NCBI GenBank assembly: GCA_037968515.1
Contig: JBBKVQ010000502.1
Location: 1 to 32,326, forward strand
Direction of reading: 5' to 3'
DNA length: 32,326 nucleotides
Source of the DNA: JBFFMO01 sp037968515
GTDB lineage: Bacteria > Myxococcota_A > Bradymonadia > Bradymonadales > Bradymonadaceae
Positions 8,142 through 16,075 of this stretch are shown here, one piece after another. The notes below the pieces were generated by a model, which was not told the DNA's origin, did not search any database, and was given only the letters and a program-made list of their open reading frames with translations. The position numbers and the translations under genes are program-made. Position 1 is the stretch's first letter, and every line of letters starts with the position of its first letter.

Positions 8142-8397
8142 CGCGGGCCTCAACGTGAAGAGTCGGCCTACACTACGTTGAAACGCCCGTTTGCAGCAAT
8201 AGCGAGACCGTCTGTCCTTAAGGCATTTTTAATGTTCTGGGAGGTCAAGATGTATCCGCGACGAATACGAAACATCCGCGCACCGCATTGTTTAGATGGG
8301 TTGAGCGGCCTATCAATAAGAGGAATCAAGCAACTCACTTTCATTTATCCTGGTCGCGTCGTGCAAGTTCACCAACGCCATCCGAGGGAGAAAACCC

Positions 8398-11300
8398 ATG
8401 CGAATTCGTAGGATTTTGCTGCCATGCGTATTTGCGCTCGCGGCCTGCTCAAACGAGGTGACCGGACCGGCGCCACAAATCGCCGACGGATCGACAGATC
8501 CTGCGATTGTGCCGGGTTTTGTCTGCAACGAACAACTCGATACCTGGGTTACGTTGAATGGCGACAAATTCAGCCCTCTTGTGACCGATGCACTGAATTC
8601 ACCGTCATTGGCCGTGAACCCCACGATTACACTGACCCGCACCGCCAACGTGGACGGCGACGCCATCGAGGCGTTTGCGATCACGCGAGAAAACGTCGGA
8701 GACGATATCGCTGTGCGGTGGATCGATGGGCAGACCATGCAGGTGTTGATGACACCGAGCCTTGAGCTTCCTGCAGGGATTTACGACGTTAAAGTGACCA
8801 ACGCCAACGGCGACGCGTCGACGCAGCCGGGTGTCTTTGGTGTACTGCCGCGTCCTACCATCGCTGGCCTGACACCATCCTATATGTGTTTGGCTCAGGG
8901 CGGGCGTGAGCTGGTGGTTGAAGGCACGGACTTCCTCGTCAAAGGGGCATCGCTTCCCACGATCGAGGTTGGCGCAAAATCTTACGAACCGACTGCAGCC
9001 GAGGGTTGTCGCGACCTGAGTGGCCCGTTTGCGGGACACTTCCTCTGCTCAAGCCTTATAATTGAGCTCGCTGCCGGTGATTTTGAGCCGGGCCTTCAAG
9101 ATGTCAGCGTTCTGAATATCGCGCCGGCCGCTTGCCGCAGCCTTGCTGCGGAGGACAGTTCCGCACTTCTTGTGGTCCCTCCACCCACGATCGAGAGCAT
9201 CGCTGAAGAGCTCGCTTGTGTGGCCGAAGGAGATCGAACCTTCGTCGTGACGGGAACGGACCTTATTGCGAATGCAGACGGTCAACCCTCAATTAATGTC
9301 GGTGGAACCGACTATGTCGGGACGACTTCGAATTGCGAGTCTGTCTCGGTCTACAACGGCACTTTTGAAAACTGCACCACCGTGACCTTCACCGTCCCGC
9401 AGGGGGACCTGATGCCAGGCGTTCAGGCCGTGGTCGTCACCAACCCTGACCCCGCCGGCTGCAGTTCGTCCGATCCCGTGAACCTGACGATTCTTGCCCC
9501 ACCGACTCTGACGGAGATTCAGCCTGAGGTCGTTTGCAGTGAGCAAATTGACAACACCTTGACCCTGACCGGCCTTGGTTTTGTCGTGTACGACGGCACC
9601 AATCCAACCGTGACGATCGATGGACAAGACTTTGAGTCTCTGGCCACAAATTGTTCGCCGATTGGTTCGGTCATCAACGCCATCGCGGAAACCTGCACGC
9701 AGCTCGATGTCGCCGTCCCAGCAGGGACGCTAACGGCTGGAGAGCTTGCGATTAGCGTCACCAATCCAATGCCAGCTGGTTGCACTTCGACCGACGCCAT
9801 AACTCTGGCTTTTGTCCCTCCACCGGTTGTGACGGCCTTGGTCGAGGACCTGACGTGCGTCGAAACCCGCACAGATACTGTCAGAGTCGAAGGCACAGGT
9901 TTCCTGGATATTTCTGGGACACTTCCTACGGTCACTTTTGGCGGAGTCGTGGCAACAGCGCTTTCTGTGGACGGATGCGCCCCTGTTGCCGGTACGACCA
10001 ACGTTCAGACGTGTTCGGCGATCGTTGTCGAAATCGCGATGGGAAGTCTGCTCAACGGTGAGAACAACGTGCAGGTCGAAAATCCTGAACCGGCGCAATG
10101 TGGCTCCGAAGAAGTCGTGCCTCTGGAAGTCTTTGCGGCGCCAACCGTCGTCGACGCCCAGCCGGTCCTTTTTTGTACCGACGCCGGAGACACGGCGATG
10201 ACACTTACGGGAACGGACTTTTTAACTGTGGACGGCGTTCCGCCCACCGTCGAGATTGCCGGTCAGAGCTTTGCAGCCGTTGTGGATGCAGGCTCTTGCG
10301 TGGCTACCAGCCGCACGAATGTGCAGAGCTGTACGACACTTACCGCGACGATCTCGCAGGGCAGTCTGACCTCGGGTGACGCCACGATTACCGTGGTGAA
10401 TCCGGAGCCGGTCGCGTGTCCCTCGTCGATAAACGGCAGCCTCCTTGTGGGCGGCCCTCCTAATATTACGACGTCCTCGCCCATGGCAGTCTGCGGTGGT
10501 GCCGGCTTTGACGGTGTTGTTCGACTCTTGGGCGACACCTTCCTACGCATCGACGGCGTCGAGCCTACTGTCTTGGTTGAAGGCGTGGCTGTTACAACTG
10601 ATGGGCTCTTCAACTGTGTTGCCGTGCCTCACCCGACGCTTGCGATCGAAAGTTGTACGGAGCTTGAACTCACGATTCCGCTCGCTTTTAGAGGCCAAGA
10701 TTCAGCGATTAGCGTGACCAATCCTGCCCCGGCAGATTGCGGTACGGCATCAAGAACCCTGGTGTTGGCTCCAACGCCAGTCATCACTGCTGTGACTCCG
10801 CTTCGTCTTTGCGATGCGGGCGGCTCGGTTCAAATTGACGGTCAGAATTTCGAGGCCGGCCTTGAGGTCATGCTTGGTGGCGAAATGGCGACACTCGTCA
10901 CGGTCAACATGGACGGTACCTCTGCCATCGCCGATTTCGGCGTGACGATGGAAGGCACCTACGACGTGTCGGTCCGCAACCCGGTCTCGGGTTGTGCGGT
11001 GACCGCCAACGATCAGGTTCGGGTTGTTACAGGTCCACGTGCTTTCTATATCGACCCACCTGTCCTCTACGACGGTATTTCGACGCAGGTCACGGTCTAC
11101 CTTACCGGCCTCTTTGGCGGTGCGGTGACCGGAATCCAACTCGTGGATTCGGCCGGCACCGTCACAGCATTGACCAATATCACGTTCGATGCCGCTCGCC
11201 CGAACACCGTTCAAGCCGTGGTTCCAGCGGGAATCCTGCCTGCGAACACAGCTTTGGATGCGTTTGATATCGTGCTTACCGATGACGTGAACTGCAGCGA

Positions 11301-13338
11301 GCAGTCGCCGGACCTTGTCTCGATCACAAATGAACTGACGGTATCGGTTGCGGCGATCGATCCACCCTTTGGCTGGACCAACTCGTCGACCGGCGTGACC
11401 TTGACTTCGGAAGACCCGACCCCGGCTAATCTGTCACCGTTTGCAGCCACGCCTCGCGTGTACCTGAATCCAGACATGCCTCAGGCCGGTGACGTTGCCA
11501 CTGAGCTTCGTTCGGTTCAGTTCCTGAGTGCGTTTGAAGTGACCGGCATTGTCGCCGCCAACCTGCCCGTTGGAAGTTATGATATTATTGTCATCAACCC
11601 GGACGGAAGCGTTGGTCTGCTTGATGCTGCGTTTGATGTCACCGCCGATCCTCCCCCGTTGGTGGACACGGTCAGTCCTGGATCATGGCAGACAGGAAAC
11701 GCCGCCGAGGTTGTTGCGATTGCGGGCCAGAATTTCCGCATGCCAAGCCTCGAAGTCACGTGTGTGGATAGCGCAGGCGCCGCTCAGACCGCCGTCGCCA
11801 CTGTCGTTTCGTCGACCGCGACCGGCATCTCGGCCACGGTTGATACGAACACCCTCTCAAATCTTTCGGTTTGCGAAATTCGGGTCACGAATACCAACGA
11901 CGGCACCTATGCGGATTATGCGCCGATCACGGTCACGAACCCCGCCGGTAACTTCGTTTCGTTCAGCAATGGACCCAACATGAACACGGCACGACGCGCC
12001 TCGGCTGTCGTCTCCGGTGCGCCATCGACAAGTGCTCAATACATCTACGCCGTTGGCGGAGACAGTGGGGCGATTGCGAACGGGTTGGACACGGTCGAAG
12101 CATCGCCCCTCGATCGCTTCGGTCGGCCCCGTGCATGGTTCGATATGCCCACGACACTTCTATCCAAACGCACCTTCTCGGGCGCGGTTCGGGTCGAAAA
12201 CTTCATCTACGTTGTGGGTGGTCATGACGGTGTCGCGCCAATGAGTGATGTTTCGCGTGCGATGGTTCTCGATCCACTGGATACGACCAAGATATCGAAC
12301 GTCGAATTTGATATCGATCCGACGATGACGGGTGGCCTTGCCACGGGAGTCTATTACTACCGCGTCGCGCCCGTGCTCGCCACGATCGACCCGGCCAACC
12401 CAGACGGTGAGATGCTCGCCTCGGAGCGTCAGCCTGTGCGGATTCCCTTTGCTGGCATCGATATCGCGATGACTTGGACGGCCTACCCGAACGCCGCTGA
12501 ATACCGTGTCTACCGAAGCCCAAGCCCCGACCTCATCGCCGGGGCCGAGGAGCTCATTGCGGTGGTTCCGGGTACGCAGACTAGTTTTGTCGATGATGGC
12601 ACAGCCGTCGCTGACCCGCTGCAGAAGCCGCTGCGTCTTGGAGCGCTTGGCGAGTGGCACACGATTGCTCAGCTGAGCACAGCTCGGTTCGGTCACGGTG
12701 TTGCCGTGGCAGCCGACCCAGTCACGGCTGGACTCTTCCATATTTACGCCTCGGCAGGTGATACAGCACTGGGCCGGGTGACTACCGTTGAACGCATCAG
12801 CGTGACGGTGGTGGCTCCGCATACGCAGACAGTGGATGCACTTGGAACTGCGACAACGGCTTCGCTGGCGGTGTCACGAAGTGAACTGAGCACCGTGGTC
12901 GGAACTTCCGACAACGCCTCCTACTTGAGCGGGACCTATCTCTACGTGCTTGGTGGACGGGTCGGGACGAACAGCTTCACGCGTGCGATTGATGTGGGTG
13001 AAGTCCTTCCTGGAGGCGATATCACCGGCTTTGCAAGCACGGCGGCCATGCAGAGAAACCGAAGCGGATATGCTGCTGCGGTGGCGAATAACACGATCGT
13101 GATGGCATGTGGACAGGGCGGCTCACCGAGCAGTTCTGCCGACAAGTCTACGATTTCGTCCACGCTGGCGCCGCTTCTCGATGGCTCAAGCGCGCTTGGC
13201 AGCACTGGCAATCTTCGTAACCGTTACCTGCCCGGATACACGTCGTTTTCTGGCCTCCTCTTCATTGTAGGTGGCAACGACGGAACCAACCCGGCTAGCT
13301 CGACCATTGATTATTCGATCCTGGGAGGTACCCCGTGA
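8398..13338 (+). CDS. Giant surface lipoprotein: IPT/TIG repeats followed by kelch-like propeller
   Basis: The 1646-residue protein starts at ATG 8398 (GAGGGAG upstream) with a lipobox FALAAC. From about residue 40 to 1180 it consists of Ig-like IPT/TIG-type units. The best-defined ones start at about residues 152, 262, 368, 475, 581, 687 and 793, several with a ~106-residue period. They open with P-P/T-x-I/V and a conserved Cys, have a G-T-D/G-F strand and end in 'VTNPxPxxC', with several Cys per unit suggesting disulfides. Residues ~1190-1646 carry kelch-like motifs (YIYAVGGDSG, FIYVVGGHDG, YLYVLGGRVG, FIVGGNDGTN), interrupted at ~1305-1420 by a fibronectin III-like stretch (GVYYYRVAPV, YRVYRSPSP). 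Probably anchored to the outer membrane and used in adhesion or binding; ligand unknown. Its stop overlaps the next gene by 4 nt. Confidence 0.88.
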   Translation: MRIRRILLPCVFALAACSNEVTGPAPQIADGSTDPAIVPGFVCNEQLDTWVTLNGDKFSPLVTDALNSPSLAVNPTITLTRTANVDGDAIEAFAITRENVGDDIAVRWIDGQTMQVLMTPSLELPAGIYDVKVTNANGDASTQPGVFGVLPRPTIAGLTPSYMCLAQGGRELVVEGTDFLVKGASLPTIEVGAKSYEPTAAEGCRDLSGPFAGHFLCSSLIIELAAGDFEPGLQDVSVLNIAPAACRSLAAEDSSALLVVPPPTIESIAEELACVAEGDRTFVVTGTDLIANADGQPSINVGGTDYVGTTSNCESVSVYNGTFENCTTVTFTVPQGDLMPGVQAVVVTNPDPAGCSSSDPVNLTILAPPTLTEIQPEVVCSEQIDNTLTLTGLGFVVYDGTNPTVTIDGQDFESLATNCSPIGSVINAIAETCTQLDVAVPAGTLTAGELAISVTNPMPAGCTSTDAITLAFVPPPVVTALVEDLTCVETRTDTVRVEGTGFLDISGTLPTVTFGGVVATALSVDGCAPVAGTTNVQTCSAIVVEIAMGSLLNGENNVQVENPEPAQCGSEEVVPLEVFAAPTVVDAQPVLFCTDAGDTAMTLTGTDFLTVDGVPPTVEIAGQSFAAVVDAGSCVATSRTNVQSCTTLTATISQGSLTSGDATITVVNPEPVACPSSINGSLLVGGPPNITTSSPMAVCGGAGFDGVVRLLGDTFLRIDGVEPTVLVEGVAVTTDGLFNCVAVPHPTLAIESCTELELTIPLAFRGQDSAISVTNPAPADCGTASRTLVLAPTPVITAVTPLRLCDAGGSVQIDGQNFEAGLEVMLGGEMATLVTVNMDGTSAIADFGVTMEGTYDVSVRNPVSGCAVTANDQVRVVTGPRAFYIDPPVLYDGISTQVTVYLTGLFGGAVTGIQLVDSAGTVTALTNITFDAARPNTVQAVVPAGILPANTALDAFDIVLTDDVNCSEQSPDLVSITNELTVSVAAIDPPFGWTNSSTGVTLTSEDPTPANLSPFAATPRVYLNPDMPQAGDVATELRSVQFLSAFEVTGIVAANLPVGSYDIIVINPDGSVGLLDAAFDVTADPPPLVDTVSPGSWQTGNAAEVVAIAGQNFRMPSLEVTCVDSAGAAQTAVATVVSSTATGISATVDTNTLSNLSVCEIRVTNTNDGTYADYAPITVTNPAGNFVSFSNGPNMNTARRASAVVSGAPSTSAQYIYAVGGDSGAIANGLDTVEASPLDRFGRPRAWFDMPTTLLSKRTFSGAVRVENFIYVVGGHDGVAPMSDVSRAMVLDPLDTTKISNVEFDIDPTMTGGLATGVYYYRVAPVLATIDPANPDGEMLASERQPVRIPFAGIDIAMTWTAYPNAAEYRVYRSPSPDLIAGAEELIAVVPGTQTSFVDDGTAVADPLQKPLRLGALGEWHTIAQLSTARFGHGVAVAADPVTAGLFHIYASAGDTALGRVTTVERISVTVVAPHTQTVDALGTATTASLAVSRSELSTVVGTSDNASYLSGTYLYVLGGRVGTNSFTRAIDVGEVLPGGDITGFASTAAMQRNRSGYAAAVANNTIVMACGQGGSPSSSADKSTISSTLAPLLDGSSALGSTGNLRNRYLPGYTSFSGLLFIVGGNDGTNPASSTIDYSILGGTP

Positions 13339-14012
13339 GTAAGCTCAACAACATTGCTGTGGGGATCGCTTCCCTTGTCCTGCTTTCTGGCGTCAACGCT
13401 TCGGCACAAACGGTGTCGGCGAAGGCCGACCATCCGGCGCATGACCTGAGCATGACCGTGGCGCCCCATGTCGGTGTGCTTGTTCCGCAGCTCTTTTCAG
13501 AACTCGGAGCGTGGCCGGTTTTTGGTGTGGAGCTGGGGTACATCCTGCCCTTTGACGCTGGTCCGATGGTTCGTCCTCTTGAGATCACAGCCGACGTTAT
13601 GTTTACGATGCCATCGGCATCCGGCACAGACTTCGCGCCTGCCTTCGGCGAGGCCGGTGAAAACTACGACTGGGAGCTCGTTGAGCGCACCGTCGTGGTT
13701 GAGTTGGCTGCGTTGTGGCGATTCATGCCTCCCGGACAGGGCCTGAGTGTTTACGGTCAGATTGGGCCGCGTCTTTACCTTACCGAGTCCGTCATGACGG
13801 CAAATTCCGCCAGCGGAGCCGACCTTGGTGAAAACCGAGAGACCAAGACCGAGGTTGGATTAATGGTGGGTGGCGGCGCGGAATATGCCGTTGGCCCCGG
13901 TTCGATTTTCGGTGCACTTGAATTTGGCTGGAGCGACCTGAACAAGCGCATCACCGGTGATTCAAATACGGGTGCGCTCGTGCTCGATCTTGGTTATCGG
14001 TTGATGTTCTAG
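13335..14012 (+). CDS. Outer-membrane beta-barrel-like protein
   Basis: The 225-residue protein has a signal peptide (LVLLSGVNASAQ) and no other transmembrane helix. The body alternates aromatic/Gly-rich strands (GVELGYILPF, GLSVYGQIGPRLYL, GSIFGALEFGWSD) and ends ALVLDLGYRLMF, a terminal Phe typical of Bam-inserted outer-membrane proteins. The start is GTG at 13335 with GGGAGG upstream; GTGA overlaps the stop of the giant lipoprotein gene, so the two are translationally coupled and probably work together. A 5'-truncated second copy lies at 20714-20964. The specific barrel family cannot be named. Confidence 0.8.
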   Translation: MSKLNNIAVGIASLVLLSGVNASAQTVSAKADHPAHDLSMTVAPHVGVLVPQLFSELGAWPVFGVELGYILPFDAGPMVRPLEITADVMFTMPSASGTDFAPAFGEAGENYDWELVERTVVVELAALWRFMPPGQGLSVYGQIGPRLYLTESVMTANSASGADLGENRETKTEVGLMVGGGAEYAVGPGSIFGALEFGWSDLNKRITGDSNTGALVLDLGYRLMF

Positions 14013-14103
14013 GCCATGTATTGGTTTTCTCATTATTGAGTGTGACCGGTCCGCGAGGCTCAACAATTTAACGAATTGTGATTAGGTGGCCTCTCACACA
14101 AGC

Positions 14104-14124
14104 GGACCCAAATTCGATGGGTCC
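14104..14124 (+). terminator. Possible transcription terminator hairpin
   Basis: GGACCCA and TGGGTCC form a perfect 7-bp stem around a 7-nt loop, followed by a pyrimidine-rich tail (TCTCGTCTT), 92 nt after the OMP stop. The tail is not a clean T-run, so this is tentative. A second, AT-rich inverted repeat (ACAATT/AATTGT, 14063-14079) lies just before it. Confidence 0.4.
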
Positions 14125-14292
14125 TCTCGTCTTACCATTCCCTCTAACGTCTGAAAAATGCGGTCGGCGGTGCAAATGTTGAGGCGAAAGGTCCCGTGCC
14201 GGATTATCATCGCAATCCTGAACCCTGCTGAGCCATGAGCCGGGCTTCAATTTGACGCGCCTTTTTTCGGGGCCAAGACACATGAGTACCCA

Positions 14293-14883
14293 TTGAGCCA
14301 GATTGACTCGCGTTTGAAAGTTCGGGAGTGGATCGAGCAGGGGTATTTTTCATCACTGGGTCATCGTCCAGACCGTTTAAATGTTCAGGCGATCTTGGGC
14401 GAACCGGATGATTTTGGTGCCGGAAAAAATAGGCTGAAATTATGGAGATATGGGGCGATCGAGTTTCATTTCACGGCTGATGGCGAACTTCTGGTCATCC
14501 ATGTTGATAATTTCGGGGTCGTTTCTGCGCGTGACGACATGTGGGGGCTGGATCATAGCCCCGACATGAAGATGGTAAAATCAAAATTGGCGGACCTTCA
14601 GATTCGCTTCGAGCAAAGTTTCAGCGTCGATTCAAATATTCTCAGAACTGAGACCGATGTGGTTCTTTCATTTGATACTGAAGGATCGCTTGAAAGCGTA
14701 TCGCAGCAGTTCGAGGGGCCTGCTCGTCGACGTCAAGTCAGTGTTACGCTCGACGACCACCATTTTGCCAAACTACGAATGCTGGCAAGTCTCGCTGGTC
14801 AGTCGATGAGCGGGTATCTCTCGGTACTCGCCGCAGATGCGCTTGATGAGTGCATTGTCGAAGATGACAAAAGGTCGTTCTGA
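14293..14883 (+). CDS. Unknown protein with ribbon-helix-helix-like C-terminus
   Basis: The 196-residue frame has only a TTG start at 14293 (in-frame stop at 14236, no strong Shine-Dalgarno), so the N-terminus is uncertain; an ATG at 14282 is in another frame. The N-terminal ~130 residues (FSSLGHRPDRLNVQAILGEP, LKLWRYGAIEFHF) form a compact alpha/beta domain I cannot assign. The end, RRRQVSVTLDDHHFAKLRML followed by ASLAGQSMSGYLSVLAADAL, fits the beta-strand plus two helices of RHH (CopG/Arc-type) DNA-binding proteins: a short V-x-V strand, then a helix, a G-x-S turn and a second helix. It could be a transcription factor or an antitoxin-like protein. No toxin partner is evident next to it. 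Confidence 0.6.
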   Translation: MSQIDSRLKVREWIEQGYFSSLGHRPDRLNVQAILGEPDDFGAGKNRLKLWRYGAIEFHFTADGELLVIHVDNFGVVSARDDMWGLDHSPDMKMVKSKLADLQIRFEQSFSVDSNILRTETDVVLSFDTEGSLESVSQQFEGPARRRQVSVTLDDHHFAKLRMLASLAGQSMSGYLSVLAADALDECIVEDDKRSF

Positions 14884-15050
14884 ATGGCCTGGCTTTTTGG
14901 GAATTCGCATGGGGTTTGACTTTGTCTGGTCACCTCTAAACGATTTCGAGATCCTCGCCAGAAGTGCTACGACTCACTAATAGTTCACATTAACGACAGG
15001 TCGGCCGATGTTTGGCCACATGTTTCAGCGACAGAATCTGTCAGGCGCGT

Positions 15051-15215
15051 ATGAAGTCGTTCTCAAGAAATCTTGTGTTGGTCATGTTTTTGGCGGGTTG
15101 CGGGCAGGATGCGAGTGACCCTGTGGATCGCTCCAATTCAGTGCGCCCCGTAGGCCCTTTTGGCAAGAACCCAAGCCGCTCAAGCTGCGCGGCATCGAAT
15201 AAGGTCCTCCCGTGA
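15051..15215 (+). CDS. Small lipoprotein (54 residues)
   Basis: ATG 15051 follows CAGGCG by a few nucleotides and opens a 54-residue peptide with a classic lipoprotein signal (RNLVLVMFLAGC, Cys at about residue 17) and a short polar tail. Its TGA overlaps the GTG start of the next gene (GTGA at 15212), which argues for a real, coupled gene. An upstream TTG at 15012 would add 13 residues before the signal and is less likely. It may act as an entericidin-like or accessory lipoprotein; function unknown. Confidence 0.55.
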   Translation: MKSFSRNLVLVMFLAGCGQDASDPVDRSNSVRPVGPFGKNPSRSSCAASNKVLP

Positions 15216-16075
15216 AATTTCCGATGATCCTTTTGCCCTTAGTGTTTTTGGGGGCATGTGCCACACCACAAGCTCCAGCCAGCCAAGAACCGACGACTCC
15301 AACCCGAATCGAGGTCGCACAGCGTTTGGACAAGCGTCTGACGGAGGACCCAAATCGCGAATTATGCGAGCGCATCATCACGCGTGTCAAAGCCGGCGAT
15401 ATCGATGCCCTGACGCCCGAGTTTGACACAAAGTCGTTCGCCGAACGTATCATCGCGACAGGATCGTTACCCATGCAGGCCGTCGATGAGATCAACGCCT
15501 ATCACGACCAAATTCCGAATTTTACGCGGTTTCATTTCACCGAAGGGTTGAATTTCTTGTGCTTGGGCACACGTGAGTTTTTGGGTTCAGATCATATCGT
15601 GATTCGCAATTGGCAGCCGGGTCGTTTCGACTATCTGCTCTTACACCTGACAGATGAAAAAAAGGTGGATGATTTTTTAGTTGTGAGCGCTGGTTCTTAT
15701 CATTCGGAACTGCAAAATTTGGGATATAATCCAAAATATGCTGCGGCCAGCAACACGATCGGCGTGATGCTGAAGAAGTCATTTTATCAAGATTTCGCGG
15801 GGATTTTGGCGGACTACAAGACCCTCCCGGCAGGTCTTCAGCAAGAGCCAGTGGCATGTATTCACTTCATTAATGCCGCGTATTTTGGGGAAAGCCCAGG
15901 CCAGCCGAATTACGATAAAGCATTTTTGGAATTGGATACTGTGATGGCCGGCCGGGTCTATTCGATCGCGTATTGGAAAATGGCCGACGCAAGAAGGCGT
16001 AACGACCAAAGCCTCGATACCAAGTACCGTCAGCTTTTGTTGGAGTTATTAGATGACTACGAATTACTTCAATAA
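15212..16075 (+). CDS. Lipoprotein of unknown family (paralogue A)
   Basis: This 287-residue protein starts with GTG 15212 (AAGG seven nucleotides upstream) and has a lipobox LVFLGAC. The mature part has no motif I recognise. It is rich in short conserved blocks shared with the paralogue at 23878-24744: PNFTRFHF, FLCLGTR, VIRNWQPGRFDYLLL, SYHSELQN/AYHSELQN, DFAGILADYKTLPA, GQPNYDKAF, AGRVYSIAYWKM and LLELLDDYELLQ. By eye about 70% of residues are identical after the linker. Such strong conservation in two copies indicates a constrained function, likely periplasmic or outer-membrane anchored. Its 3' end overlaps the next gene by 23 nt. Confidence 0.8.
   Translation: MKFPMILLPLVFLGACATPQAPASQEPTTPTRIEVAQRLDKRLTEDPNRELCERIITRVKAGDIDALTPEFDTKSFAERIIATGSLPMQAVDEINAYHDQIPNFTRFHFTEGLNFLCLGTREFLGSDHIVIRNWQPGRFDYLLLHLTDEKKVDDFLVVSAGSYHSELQNLGYNPKYAAASNTIGVMLKKSFYQDFAGILADYKTLPAGLQQEPVACIHFINAAYFGESPGQPNYDKAFLELDTVMAGRVYSIAYWKMADARRRNDQSLDTKYRQLLLELLDDYELLQ

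Noticed and set aside
8142..8397. Promoter pair in the divergent region between the CapA and giant lipoprotein genes
   Set aside because: Promoters must exist here, but the best candidate (TTGTTT, 17 nt, TATCAA, near 8289-8317) is too weak a match to annotate.
12160..12822. 220-residue minus-strand frame inside the giant lipoprotein gene
   Set aside because: It is a shadow of the coding strand: high-GC codon bias keeps it open, with His/Arg-rich low-plausibility sequence and no start signal.
14068..14283. 71-residue minus-strand frame between the OMP and the RHH-like gene
   Set aside because: Composition is unlike a protein, no ribosome-binding site or known motif, and it overlaps the probable terminator hairpin.
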